Source: Winogradskyella ouciana (GTDB lineage: Bacteria > Bacteroidota > Bacteroidia > Flavobacteriales > Flavobacteriaceae). From it: a DNA stretch of 64,000 nucleotides. Shown piece by piece: positions 33,698-46,895 of the stretch. The DNA lies in the NCBI RefSeq assembly GCF_009709615.1, contig NZ_WJYA01000001.1:62001-126000 (forward strand). The letters are read 5' to 3'. Under the pieces are notes generated by a model. It was not told the origin of the DNA. It saw only the letters and a program-made list of their open reading frames with translations, and made no database searches. The translations under genes were made by a program, and so were the position numbers. The number at the start of each line of letters is the position of its first letter. Positions within the stretch are counted from its first letter, which is position 1.

Positions 33698-35132
33698 GTA
33701 GAAGTCCTTCAAGGGTTTCGTTAAACTCAGAGCTAAAGATATTGGCATTAGGATGCAATATCACAGCATTCTCATCAACAATAATAGCTTTATTTAGATA
33801 GTTTACGGCCAATGTCTTACGTGCTGCTTTAGAATCCTTGAACTTAAATTCATTAATTGTAGGAAAATCATAATTGTTGATAATGTTTTTCCAGAATTTA
33901 TCGTCATTATCGTTAACGTTAATGGATATAAAATCCACCTGTGGAAACATCACTTTTAACTCCGCAACTATATAATGACTGTTTCTATACTGGCTTTTAG
34001 AGTTTGAAGACCAAAAATAGATGATGGTCGGTTTATTAATTATAGATCTTAGATAGTGCTCTGTATCATTATAGTTGACCACGGCTAAATTAGGTAGAGG
34101 ATTACCTTGTCTCAAAAGGCGTAATGAAGACACCAAATCTTTCATAGATGCCTTATCCTCTTCATTGGTACTCTTTGCTAAATAATAATCAAGTAATTCG
34201 TTAGCTTCCGCTTCTGTGTGGTTGTAACTGACGTAATCTTTGGTCTTGTATTTAAGCAAGTTGTTTTTTATGGCTTCATCAGAAACAATACTATCAACTA
34301 AATCTAATTTAGACTTGTTGTACGCTAGAGAATGTCTATCAAACTTACTGTGATATGGATTGTTTTTGTAATAAGTTTTTATAGCCAAATTATCAATATT
34401 GGAAAATAAAAAACGATTGTAAGAAAAGAAATGACTCAAATGATTAGCATTGTAATCTATGTTATCTCTATGAGCATAAAAATCTTCTGGCAAATCTTTA
34501 ATGTGAATAAGTTTATTGTTCCCAAAGTAGGCAAAAGGATAAATTTCCTTGTCTGCATAGCTATTGTAATTGATATTGGCTTCAATTATGGATTTAAAAA
34601 ACTCGGATTCGTCGTTGTATTCTAAAAACTGATAGAATTCTTCCAATTGACGCTTTCGTCTTTTTTCAACAAATTCATTGAAAGCCTCAGGTTCCATTTT
34701 AGAGTATTTCACTAATTTTTTGGCCTCAGACTCATTAGAAAGGTAAGTTTTAATAAGATAATTGTTCTTTTTTGCTCCTTTCCCAGTAAACACCAATGAT
34801 TCGTCAAAATCATAAGTGTTAAGTCTAAACATTATACTATCAGAGGGTTCTAACAATACCGTTTGATATTCGCCACCATGTCTAATTAAATATAGGCCAG
34901 ACTCTAGATTTTCTATTTTATGTATAAACCTGTTATTTGCGTCGAGATTCAGGGTGTCAAAGACTTCTCCCTGAGTATTGTGAAGTATTACACTTTTATT
35001 TTTGGGATTTATAATTTCACCACCAATATAGGCATAGTCATTATTTTCTCCACTGCTAGATTTACATCCAAGGACAATGGTTAGCAAAAGTAATGATAAA
35101 GCTATGTGTCTAGTCAACATGGGGAATTTCAT
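33669..35132 (-). CDS. Thioredoxin-fold lipoprotein lacking the CxxC motif
   Basis: A 487-aa lipoprotein from ATG at 35132 (or 35120) with lipobox LTIVLGC. The N-terminal part is a DUF4369-like beta domain (IGGEIINPKNKSVILHNTQG), then a long helical middle. The C-terminal TlpA-like domain (from about 350) starts PTIIYFWSSNSKSQYRN. In a normal TlpA/AhpC-TSA protein this site is FWA-x-WC-x-x-C; here no cysteine is present, so it should be redox-inactive. Its role is unknown. Confidence 0.82.
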   Translation of the reverse strand: MKFPMLTRHIALSLLLLTIVLGCKSSSGENNDYAYIGGEIINPKNKSVILHNTQGEVFDTLNLDANNRFIHKIENLESGLYLIRHGGEYQTVLLEPSDSIMFRLNTYDFDESLVFTGKGAKKNNYLIKTYLSNESEAKKLVKYSKMEPEAFNEFVEKRRKRQLEEFYQFLEYNDESEFFKSIIEANINYNSYADKEIYPFAYFGNNKLIHIKDLPEDFYAHRDNIDYNANHLSHFFSYNRFLFSNIDNLAIKTYYKNNPYHSKFDRHSLAYNKSKLDLVDSIVSDEAIKNNLLKYKTKDYVSYNHTEAEANELLDYYLAKSTNEEDKASMKDLVSSLRLLRQGNPLPNLAVVNYNDTEHYLRSIINKPTIIYFWSSNSKSQYRNSHYIVAELKVMFPQVDFISINVNDNDDKFWKNIINNYDFPTINEFKFKDSKAARKTLAVNYLNKAIIVDENAVILHPNANIFSSEFNETLEGLLQKKHLIAKR

Positions 35133-35237
35133 CAATTTAGTGTAACAAAAATATGTGTTGAAACCTTCATGCCTTGTTAATGCCACGTTAAATCTTGTTA
35201 TAAGGTGCTTTTATTTCGCTTAATCGCTTAAATTTTC

Positions 35238-35245
35238 TACTTTTG
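35238..35245 (+). promoter_or_regulatory. Candidate -7 box of the ABC-F gene
   Basis: TACTTTTG fits TAnnTTTG, 22 bp before the ATG at 35268. No TTG at the ideal spacing. Confidence 0.4.
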
Positions 35246-35258
35246 CGCCAAATTTTAA

Positions 35259-37447
<2,189 letters not shown>

Positions 37448-37450
37448 TAT

Positions 37451-37687
37451 TTAAGCTTCCATCTCACCCTTAACCCGTTCCACAATAGCAACCGCTTTAT
37501 CCAATTCGTCATTATGAACAAAGACTTCCTGAAAGCCTTGGTTCATGGAGCCATAGCCAGCTAAACGTTGCGATTCGCCTTCGTCTTTAATAATTGGAAT
37601 AATCCCAGTATTCTCTAATTCGCTTTTTAAACGTGTTACAACAACGAAGTTACCGCTGTAAACTTTTGTATATTCTGAAGTACTCAT
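37451..37687 (-). CDS. DUF2007 domain protein (putative signal transducing protein)
   Basis: A 78-aa single-domain protein. The pattern YTKVYSGNFVVVTRLKSELEN, then GIIPIIKDEGESQRLAGYG and VFVHNDELDKAVAIVER, fits the DUF2007 fold, a PII-like small domain of unknown function often found near membrane or stress genes. Cytoplasmic. The divergent katG is 216 bp away. Confidence 0.85.
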   Translation of the reverse strand: MSTSEYTKVYSGNFVVVTRLKSELENTGIIPIIKDEGESQRLAGYGSMNQGFQEVFVHNDELDKAVAIVERVKGEMEA

Positions 37688-37891
37688 AACTATAGGTGTT
37701 AAATGATCACATTAAGTTACAACTTTTTGGTAAGATTTCCTACATCAAGAATCATTTAATATGCATTAATGTTATTCAAATAATCTATATCATAAGTTTT
37801 GACTATAAAAACATTAGATAAAAAGATATAGAGACTTTATTAGATGCTCATAATTTCATAAATTTATAGACAACGAAATTAAAACTGATAA

Positions 37892-40132
<2,241 letters not shown>

Positions 40133-40155
40133 GACCGATTAACAGTTTATGAATA

Positions 40156-40193
40156 AAAAAAGGAATGTATTTAATAAATTACATTCCTTTTTT
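40156..40193 (+). terminator. katG terminator
   Basis: AAAAAAGGAATGTA (40156-40169) pairs perfectly with TACATTCCTTTTTT (40180-40193), loop 10 nt, ending in T6. Confidence 0.85.
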
Positions 40194-40198
40194 AATTT

Positions 40199-40248
40199 GT
40201 CATTCTTGCCTTTCGACTACGCTCAAGATAATCTACGGCAGGAATCTT
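40199..40248. repeat. Chimeric repeat: half-element with a TTCGAC..GCTCA copy in its loop
   Basis: GTCATTCTTGCC and GGCAGGAATCTT form the stem of a GTCATT-family half-element. The loop contains TTCGACTACGCTCAAG, from the second repeat family. It lies between katG and the ankyrin gene. Confidence 0.65.
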
Positions 40249-40274
40249 ATAACCTTTTAAGAAAATATAAAATT

Positions 40275-40745
40275 ATGAACGAACAAGAATTATTCTTTAA
40301 CACCATAAAATCTGGAAAAGAGGAGAATGTAAGGTTGCAACTTAAGAGAAATCCAGAGTTGGTTAACATAAAAGATTCAAGAGGGTTTACGCCATTGATT
40401 TTTGCTGCCTATTTTAATCAAGAAGCTATTGCTAAAACACTTCTGGAGTATAACGCAGATGTCGATGCTAGTGATTCGGCTGGGAATACAGCTTTAATAG
40501 GTGTGTCTTTTAAAGGCCATACAGGTTTGGTGAATTTATTGCTTCGGAATAAAGCAGATGTCAATGTTCAAAACAATAATGGAGAGACAGCTCTGATTTT
40601 TGCAACCATGTACGACCAGCCACTTGTAGTAAAAATGCTCTTAAATAAAGGAGCGGATAAGTCTTTAAAAGATAATAATAACAAAACAGCACTGGATTAT
40701 GCTGTTGAAAAGGGATTTAAGAATCTTGAAGAAATTTTGAAATAG
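40275..40745 (+). CDS. Ankyrin-repeat protein next to katG
   Basis: A 156-aa cytoplasmic protein from ATG at 40275, made of about four ankyrin repeats (GFTPLIFAAYFNQEAIAKTL, GNTALIGVSFKGHTGLVNLL, GETALIFATMYDQPLVVKML). Earlier in-frame ATG at 40149 would translate the katG terminator and repeats and is rejected. Ankyrin proteins beside catalases (AnkB with KatB in Pseudomonas, an ankyrin protein with KatA in Campylobacter) support catalase activity or haem loading; the same role here is inference. Confidence 0.92.
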   Translation: MNEQELFFNTIKSGKEENVRLQLKRNPELVNIKDSRGFTPLIFAAYFNQEAIAKTLLEYNADVDASDSAGNTALIGVSFKGHTGLVNLLLRNKADVNVQNNNGETALIFATMYDQPLVVKMLLNKGADKSLKDNNNKTALDYAVEKGFKNLEEILK

Positions 40746-40880
40746 AAAAAGATTATCAGAAATAATGTTGAAACTGTCATTCTGAATTTATTTCAGAATC
40801 TTTATGGCTAAAGTTTCAATTACAATTAGAATCTGAAACAAGTTCAGATTGACAATGTTTATTTCTGATAATCTCTTTTA
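40744..40880. terminator. Bidirectional terminator with a composite repeat in its loop
   Basis: Outer arms GATTATCAGAAATAA (40751-40765) and its exact complement (40859-40873) flank T-rich ends on both strands, between convergent ankyrin and peroxiredoxin genes. Between them lies a GTCATT-family element (40776-40853). Confidence 0.7.
40776..40853. repeat. Composite palindromic element (GTCATT family), copy E
   Basis: Starts GTCATTCTGAATTTATTTCA and, read in reverse, the other end starts GTCAATCTGAACTTGTTTCA. Both reach CAGAATCT or CAGATTCT. The arms agree over about 26 bp with four differences. Confidence 0.7.
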
Positions 40881-40900
40881 AATGAATTAACTATGATAAA

Positions 40901-41539
40901 TTAATTCACATGCTTTTCCAAAAACTCAGCAACACCTTCGTGAGTGGCTTGCATTCCTGTTTTACCTTTGTTCCAGTTGGCTGGGCAAACCTCACCATTT
41001 TCTTCAACAAATTGTAAAGCATCTACCATACGTAAAGCTTCATCAACATTTCTTCCTAATGGTAAATCGTTCACTATTTGATGACGAACGATACCTTCTT
41101 TATCAATTAAGAACAATCCTCTGTAAGCGATTAATTCGCCTTCAGCTTGTAACATATCATTTTCGTCATAGTAATAGTCACCAGCTAAAACGTCGTAATT
41201 CTTAGAAATGGTCTTGTTAGTATCCGCAACTAAAGGATAGGTAATACCTTGGATGCCACCTTTGTTTTTTTCCAATTGTAACCAACCAAAATGCGATTGC
41301 TCTGTATCTGTAGATACTGCAACAACTTCTGTGTTACGAGATTTGAATTCTTCTAGTTTTTCTTGGAATGCGTGTAATTCCGTTGGGCAAACAAATGTAA
41401 AATCCTTTGGATAAAAGAATAACACAACGTGCTTTTTTCCTATAAATTGATCTAAAGAGAAATTTTCTTCAAATTCGCGACCGTTAACAACCGCTTGTGC
41501 ATTAAATTGAGGTGCTTTTTTTCCTACTAATACAGCCAT
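40901..41539 (-). CDS. 2-Cys peroxiredoxin (AhpC/Prx1 type)
   Basis: A 212-aa thiol peroxidase that reduces hydrogen peroxide and organic peroxides. The peroxidatic cysteine is in FYPKDFTFVCPTELHAF, the Arg-bearing segment is HQIVNDLPLGRNVDEALRM, and the resolving cysteine is in GEVCPANWNKG. The typical 2-Cys arrangement with C-terminal resolving Cys is intact. It converges with the ankyrin gene; with katG they form a peroxide-defence neighbourhood. Confidence 0.96.
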   Translation of the reverse strand: MAVLVGKKAPQFNAQAVVNGREFEENFSLDQFIGKKHVVLFFYPKDFTFVCPTELHAFQEKLEEFKSRNTEVVAVSTDTEQSHFGWLQLEKNKGGIQGITYPLVADTNKTISKNYDVLAGDYYYDENDMLQAEGELIAYRGLFLIDKEGIVRHQIVNDLPLGRNVDEALRMVDALQFVEENGEVCPANWNKGKTGMQATHEGVAEFLEKHVN

Positions 41540-41645
41540 TTTTTTAATTTATTTTTTATGTTAAAATTTAAATTCGGCTGCAAAGTTACGCATCAATATA
41601 GGATTGGCAATGAAGATGTATTTTAAATATTTATTAAAAGATAGT

Positions 41646-43115
41646 CTATGCCAATTTACCAGAAAGTTGTCTGATTTTTATTCTGAAAGCGGCAAAAAGT
41701 AAGGTCGTAAAAGGACTTAACCAATTAAATACAGCATATACAAAATACTCTCCAACACCAACACCTAAAACACCACTTTGGTATGCTCCACAAGTGTTCC
41801 AAGGAATAAGTACCGAAGTTACAGTACCGGAATCCTCAAGGGTTCTACTTAAATTTTCTGGTGCGAGTCCTTTATCTTCAAAAGCTTTTTTGAACATTTT
41901 CCCAGGAATAACTATCGCTAAATATTGGTCAGATGCTATGGCATTCAACCCTAAGCAACTAATGACTGTACTAGCAAACAATCCAAAGACAGTGGTGGCA
42001 ACTGACAACAAGGCTTTTGTAATTCGTGCCAATGCACCAATACCATCCATAATACCACCGAAGACCATAGCACATATGATTAGGAATATGGTCCAAAGCA
42101 TACCTTTCATTCCTCCTGAAGAAAACAAATCATTTAATTTTTCATTATCTGTTGCGACAGCTGTATCAGTTAATATTGAATTTATAATTGCAGAAAAACT
42201 TGAATCTGAAATGTCTTTTAAAACTTCAGGTTGAAAAATAAAAGCAAAAATTGCTGCTAAAATAACACCAGAAGCTAATGCTGCCAAAGGTTTAGTTTTT
42301 AATAATATCAATACAATTACTGCAGCTGGAACCAGAAATAGCCAAGGTGTAATATTAAAAGTTTTATCAATTGAAGCAAGTAAGTTGCTAATGTCAGCAT
42401 TACCAGTAGGTTCAATAGAAGCACTAATAATTCCAAAGACAATTAATGCTATGATTATAGTCGGTACAGTTGTATAGGCCATATATTTAATATGCGTAAA
42501 CAAATCAGTACCTGCCATAGCGGGAGCTAAGTTTGTTGTGTCACTTAGAGGTGACATTTTATCACCAAAATAAGCACCAGATATAACCGCACCTGCTATC
42601 ATGCCTGGATTGATTCCTAATGCTGTGCCAATACCTACTAATGCTATACCAACTGTAGCAGAGGTTGTCCATGAGCTTCCGGTTGCAATTGAAATTACGG
42701 CTGCAATAATAACAGAAGCTGGTAAAAATATTTCAGGACTTAAAACTTGTAAGCCATAATAAACCATCGCAGGAATCACGCCGCTGATTAGCCAAGTACC
42801 TGCAAGCGCACCAACTAAGAATAAAATCATTATTGGTATAAAAACGCTCTTTAGGTTTTCCCAAACTTCTCGTATCATAATTAAAGGTGTCACTTTATTT
42901 AGCATACCTCCAACAAAAGCAACAAGTCCACCCATAAGTAAAATGTACTGATTGGAATATTCACCAAGCATTTCACCATCGGCAAAAAAGATATTGTATG
43001 CCAAAAGGCCCATTAAAATAACAACAGGTACAAGTGCTTCAAAAATATTAAGCTCTTTGTTGTCAATAATCTTTTGGTCTTCAATATCAATTTTGGATAA
43101 ATCGTCGTCTTGCAT
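41646..43115 (-). CDS. nhaC: NhaC family Na+/H+ antiporter
   Basis: A 489-aa inner-membrane protein with about 12 hydrophobic helices. Family signatures are TPLIMIREVWENLKSVF, ATGSSWTTSATVGIALVGIG, SGAYFGDKMSPLSDTTNLAP with the conserved Asp and Ser-Asp, and VLIPWNTCGAYQSGVLGV near the end. It exports sodium in exchange for protons; some NhaC-like members carry malate or lactate, so the substrate is likely but not certain. A marine setting fits sodium export. Confidence 0.92.
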   Translation of the reverse strand: MQDDDLSKIDIEDQKIIDNKELNIFEALVPVVILMGLLAYNIFFADGEMLGEYSNQYILLMGGLVAFVGGMLNKVTPLIMIREVWENLKSVFIPIMILFLVGALAGTWLISGVIPAMVYYGLQVLSPEIFLPASVIIAAVISIATGSSWTTSATVGIALVGIGTALGINPGMIAGAVISGAYFGDKMSPLSDTTNLAPAMAGTDLFTHIKYMAYTTVPTIIIALIVFGIISASIEPTGNADISNLLASIDKTFNITPWLFLVPAAVIVLILLKTKPLAALASGVILAAIFAFIFQPEVLKDISDSSFSAIINSILTDTAVATDNEKLNDLFSSGGMKGMLWTIFLIICAMVFGGIMDGIGALARITKALLSVATTVFGLFASTVISCLGLNAIASDQYLAIVIPGKMFKKAFEDKGLAPENLSRTLEDSGTVTSVLIPWNTCGAYQSGVLGVGVGEYFVYAVFNWLSPFTTLLFAAFRIKIRQLSGKLA

Positions 43116-43177
43116 TATAATTTAGTTTAGTTCCGTAATGTTACGATTTTGTACAGCGATTTGCAAATTGTAAATGT

Positions 43178-43217
43178 TGTTGATTCGTTGAGTTGTTTAT
43201 TTGTTGAATCGTTTTTC
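43178..43217 (+). repeat. Octad repeat in the nhaC / 43277 divergent region
   Basis: Five 8-base units in register: TGTTGATT, CGTTGAGT, TGTTTATT, TGTTGAAT, CGTTTTTC. The complement has AATCAACA-like units, similar to the octads inside pabB. Confidence 0.5.
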
Positions 43218-43276
43218 TTTTAGGATTTGGGTTTTGTAATTTGAGATATTAATTGGCTATTTTAGCCAAGTAATTT

Positions 43277-44299
43277 ATGGATTCATTAACTCAGATCGTT
43301 TTAGGTGCAGCTTGTGGAGAAGCTGTCCTTGGTAAAAAAATAGGAAACAAAGCGCTTTTGTTTGGCGCTATTGGTGGTACAATTCCAGATTTAGACGTCT
43401 TTGTTGGATCTTTATTGTACGGCAATGAAATTGACGCCATGCTGTTTCACAGAGGGTTTATGCATTCCGTGTTATTTTCCGTTTTAGCAGCTTTTTTATT
43501 AGGTTGGTTGGTACACAAGTTATACGATTCAGGAAAGCGATTACATACCACAACACAAAAAGACTGGACTAAACTTTTCTTTTGGTCATTGTTCACCCAT
43601 CCGATTTTAGATTGTTTCACACCTTATGGTACGCAACTATTTGCGCCGTTTTCAAGTTATCGCGTGGCTTTCAATAATATTGCTGTTGCTGACCCTTTAT
43701 ATACGGCACCGTTTTTAATTTGTTTGATTATTTTGATGTTTTTCAAAAGAAAAAGTAACCGAAGACGTTTATGGCTAAAATTAGGAATCGGTATCAGCTC
43801 GTTTTATATGCTATTGACCATCTTCAATAAGATATATGTTGATAATGTTTTTGAAAATTCGCTTTCTGATAAAGGCATAAGCTATTCAAGATATAGTGCA
43901 CAACCTGCCATTTTAAACAACGTACTCTGGTATGGTATCGCAGAAACCGAGGAGGCTTACCAAGTTGGTTTTTATTCTTTGTTTGATTCCTCTAATCGTT
44001 TTTCTGATTGGCAAACCATTCCAAAAACAAGAGCGTTGACAAAAGCCGAATACAATGACATTAGAGACTTGGCATGGTTTAGCAATGACTATTTTAATGT
44101 AGAATTAACAGCTGAGGATAACTATTTATATAAAGATTTAAGATATCCACTGGTAGAAACTCGCAATGGCTACAAGGCGGTTTTTAATTTAAGATTGTTC
44201 AAAGATGGAGACCGATTGAACATGAAACCATTTACGCCAGAAATGGAGGATTTTGAATATACTATGGATGCCCTTTGGCGAAGATTGAAAGGGAGGTGA
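43277..44299 (+). CDS. Membrane-bound metal-dependent hydrolase (YdjM/DUF457 family)
   Basis: A 340-aa inner-membrane protein. The N-terminus MDSLTQIVLGAACGEAVLG and GGTIPDLDVFV carry the conserved Asp residues; HRGFMHSVLFS, then FTHPILDCFTPYGTQLF give the His and Asp motifs of the LexA-regulated YdjM-like hydrolases. Four or five helices are followed by a soluble C-terminal region (about 190-340). The substrate is unknown. Confidence 0.9.
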   Translation: MDSLTQIVLGAACGEAVLGKKIGNKALLFGAIGGTIPDLDVFVGSLLYGNEIDAMLFHRGFMHSVLFSVLAAFLLGWLVHKLYDSGKRLHTTTQKDWTKLFFWSLFTHPILDCFTPYGTQLFAPFSSYRVAFNNIAVADPLYTAPFLICLIILMFFKRKSNRRRLWLKLGIGISSFYMLLTIFNKIYVDNVFENSLSDKGISYSRYSAQPAILNNVLWYGIAETEEAYQVGFYSLFDSSNRFSDWQTIPKTRALTKAEYNDIRDLAWFSNDYFNVELTAEDNYLYKDLRYPLVETRNGYKAVFNLRLFKDGDRLNMKPFTPEMEDFEYTMDALWRRLKGR

Positions 44300-44302
44300 T
44301 TA

Positions 44303-44333
44303 AGACCCGACAGGTTTAAAACCTATCAGGTCT
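44303..44333. terminator. Bidirectional terminator-like palindrome between convergent genes
   Basis: AGACC..AGGTTT then AAACCT..GGTCT, the same family as 26017-26049, between the hydrolase gene and the PLP-enzyme gene. Inner cgac/atca pair poorly. Confidence 0.65.
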
Positions 44334-44342
44334 GGACTTTAA

Positions 44343-45557
44343 TTATACCATTTCAGCTTCAAGAATATTCAACTCAATCATACAGGCTTTCATCATGTCA
44401 TATGTACGTTCAATATCAGCATCTAATCCAATTGAAAAACGTATCAGTCCATCACTTAATCCCATAGCTTCTTTTTCATCTTCTGGTATTTCGGAAGATG
44501 TAGAGCTTCCTGGAGCACTAAATAAGGTTTTATAAAATCCTAAACTCACAGCTAAATATCCTAAGTTACGTTCTTGCATCAATTCCATTAAGGCATTAGC
44601 TTTGTCTAATGTGCCAACATCGATGGTCAGCATTCCTCCAAATCCGTATTTTTCGTTCATCATGGATTTAAACAACTCATGTGATGGGTGAGAGGCTAAT
44701 CCTGGGTAAACGGTTGTTAGTCCGTCTTTTTCAAATTTCTCAGCCAAATACGTTGCATTTTGGCTGTGTTGTTGCATTCTAATGTGGAGTGTTCTTAAGT
44801 TCTTCAATACTGAAGCAGAGCGCAAACTATCCATTGTAGAACCTAACAACATGGCTGCACCATCATCAACATTTCTCAATTGGTCAATAAATTCTTGTGT
44901 TCCACAAACCACACCACCAACGGTATCAGAAGATCCGTTAATGAATTTTGTTAAACTATGAATAACCACATCTGCACCCAAATTTACTGGTGAAATCGAT
45001 AATGGAGAAAAAGTATTATCCACCACTAATTGTAGGTTGTGTTTTTTGGCTAATTCAGCTAGACCTTTAATATCTGCAACTTCTAACAAAGGGTTGCTTA
45101 CCGATTCACAATACAACACTTTTGTTTTTGGTGTAATGGCAGCTTCAACGGTATCTAACTTTGTGATATCCACAAATGAGGTGTCTATGCCTAATCGAGG
45201 TGCGAAGTTCTTTAGGAAAGCGTAGGTTCCGCCATAAATGGTTCTACTGCTTACAATGTGTTCACCAGAAGCACAAAGTTGTAATAGCACTGGTGTTATG
45301 GCTCCCATTCCAGAAGCTGTTACTGTTGCTGTTTCTGTACCTTCCATAGCAGCGAGTGCTTCGCCTAAATATAAATTTGAAGGCGAGGAATGACGTGAGT
45401 ATAAGTAACATCCATCTGCATTGCCTTCAAAGGTATCGAACATCGTTTTTGCCGATAGGAATGTATAGGTTGATGAATCGGATATTGATGGGTTAACACC
45501 ACCAAATTCTCCAAAATATTGTAAATCTTGTATTTTGTTTGCAGGTTTAAATTTCAT
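44343..45557 (-). CDS. Trans-sulfuration family PLP enzyme (methionine gamma-lyase-like)
   Basis: A 404-aa Cys/Met-metabolism PLP enzyme from ATG at 45557 (MKFKPANKIQDLQYFGEFGG). Landmarks: LYSRHSSPSNLYLGEAL, ATVTASGMGAITPVLLQ, CESVSNPLLEVADI, and the PLP lysine in VIHSLTKFINGSSD. Flavobacterial relatives are often called methionine gamma-lyase, which makes methanethiol. However, the active-site Cys of classical lyases lies in a YGCT-type segment, which here reads IYGGTYAF, so substrate preference is uncertain. Divergent from an Lrp-type gene that may control it. Confidence 0.85.
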   Translation of the reverse strand: MKFKPANKIQDLQYFGEFGGVNPSISDSSTYTFLSAKTMFDTFEGNADGCYLYSRHSSPSNLYLGEALAAMEGTETATVTASGMGAITPVLLQLCASGEHIVSSRTIYGGTYAFLKNFAPRLGIDTSFVDITKLDTVEAAITPKTKVLYCESVSNPLLEVADIKGLAELAKKHNLQLVVDNTFSPLSISPVNLGADVVIHSLTKFINGSSDTVGGVVCGTQEFIDQLRNVDDGAAMLLGSTMDSLRSASVLKNLRTLHIRMQQHSQNATYLAEKFEKDGLTTVYPGLASHPSHELFKSMMNEKYGFGGMLTIDVGTLDKANALMELMQERNLGYLAVSLGFYKTLFSAPGSSTSSEIPEDEKEAMGLSDGLIRFSIGLDADIERTYDMMKACMIELNILEAEMV

Positions 45558-45609
45558 AATTCTAGTATTATTGGTTTTAACAAAAGTCATTATATATAGA
45601 CTAATAATC

Positions 45610-45624
45610 AATAGTTAAGCTATT
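45610..45624. promoter_or_regulatory. Possible Lrp operator in the divergent region
   Basis: AATAG-N5-CTATT dyad in a 158-bp AT-rich region between the PLP-enzyme gene and the Lrp-type gene. Lrp/AsnC proteins bind AT-rich dyads near their own genes; the site is a guess. Confidence 0.3.
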
Positions 45625-45715
45625 ATTTAGAAAATAAAACTATATTTATTAAGTATTGTAGTTATATATTCTTATTTTGTAATCATAAGAGCGTTGTAAC
45701 AGAAAAAATATAATT

Positions 45716-46174
45716 ATGATGTACGATGAAATTGATAAAAAACTATTAGAGCTATTGCAGCAAGATAGTAAGCAAACTAATAAGGCACTTGCGTATGCAT
45801 TAGGTTTATCGGTTACAGCGGTTTACGAGCGAATTAAAAAGCTTGAAAACAATGGTACTATTAAAAAATATGTGGCATTAGTTGACCAAAAGAGTGTGGA
45901 TAAAGATTTTGTGGTATTTTGTAGCATTAAATTAGTTCAGCATACTCAAGATTATGTTGTTAAGTTTGAAAGGGAAGTGGCAAAACTTAACGAGGTGTTG
46001 GAATGTTATCATATTAGTGGAGATTATGATTATCTTATCAAAGTTTTAGTTGAGGACATGGAGGCGTTTAGGGAGTTTATGGTAAAAAAATTAACCACAA
46101 TAGATCATATTGGCAGTACTTATAGTATGTTTATGATTAACGAGGTAAAACACACCACAGCAATTTCAATATAG
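45716..46174 (+). CDS. Lrp/AsnC family transcriptional regulator
   Basis: A 152-aa regulator. An N-terminal winged helix (LLELLQQDSKQTNKALAYAL then GLSVTAVYERIKKLENNGTI) is joined to the C-terminal RAM effector domain (VVFCSIKLVQHTQDYVVKFE, LECYHISGDYDYLIKVLVED). Members sense amino acids and control amino-acid metabolism. Divergence from a trans-sulfuration enzyme resembles MdeR-MdeA in Pseudomonas, so methionine-type sensing is a reasonable inference. The next gene starts 3 bp after its stop. Confidence 0.94.
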   Translation: MMYDEIDKKLLELLQQDSKQTNKALAYALGLSVTAVYERIKKLENNGTIKKYVALVDQKSVDKDFVVFCSIKLVQHTQDYVVKFEREVAKLNEVLECYHISGDYDYLIKVLVEDMEAFREFMVKKLTTIDHIGSTYSMFMINEVKHTTAISI

Positions 46175-46177
46175 CTT

Positions 46178-46804
46178 ATGCAAAGCATTCGGTATAGACT
46201 TATAGAGTTTTTTGTGATTTTTGTATTGGTTCCCACAAGCTTTGCTTTGGAGTTCAATATCTGGATTAAGATGGCCATAGGTTGTCTGGGCTTTGTGTAT
46301 GTGGTCTATGTACTTCTTAAGGTGGAAAACAACAAATTCAAGATTAGGCAACACATCAACTGGAAACAATTTTGGATGCGTACCGCAATAAAGCTAATTT
46401 CTATCAGCATGTTAACAGCGATATACATGTATATCTTCGATGTAGAAAACTTATTTGTTGTCATAAAGAATAAACGCATGATCTGGGCTTTGATATTGTT
46501 TATTTATACCATTTTTTCAGTCTATCCTCAAGAACTGATTTATAGAACGTTTTTCTTTCAACGTTACGAATCTTTGTTTAGAAATGACGCCCTTTTTATT
46601 TTGGTGAATGCTGCACTATTTTCCTTAGCGCATCTTTTTTTTAAAAACACGCTGGTGATGGTGTTGACTTTTATTGGCGGAATTCTATTTGCACTTACCT
46701 TCAAAAAAACAAAATCCACGCTTTTGGTGTCTATTGAACATGCTATTTATGGCTGCTGGCTGTTTACGGTTGGTATGGGTGAAATGCTCGGATTTCCTTC
46801 TTAA
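46178..46804 (+). CDS. CPBP family intramembrane protease
   Basis: A 208-aa membrane protein with about six helices. The CPBP (Rce1-like) motifs are YPQELIYRTFFFQRYESLF, where the first Glu of EExxxR is Gln, then FSLAHLFF (FxxxH), and the final IEHAIYGCWLF (HxxxG). The family cleaves membrane substrates or matures bacteriocins and quorum peptides; the target here is unknown. It probably shares a transcript with the Lrp-type gene. Confidence 0.87.
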   Translation: MQSIRYRLIEFFVIFVLVPTSFALEFNIWIKMAIGCLGFVYVVYVLLKVENNKFKIRQHINWKQFWMRTAIKLISISMLTAIYMYIFDVENLFVVIKNKRMIWALILFIYTIFSVYPQELIYRTFFFQRYESLFRNDALFILVNAALFSLAHLFFKNTLVMVLTFIGGILFALTFKKTKSTLLVSIEHAIYGCWLFTVGMGEMLGFPS

Positions 46805-46895
46805 ATCGAATTTAACTCCAAGTTAATTCTTTGCTAATGATATAAATTGATTGGTATATTATCTATATCTTAATATGACTATTTAAATCAGTCTT

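Noticed and set aside
40149-40274. Longer start for the ankyrin protein
   Set aside because: It would translate the katG terminator and a repeat element; ankyrin homology begins after 40275.
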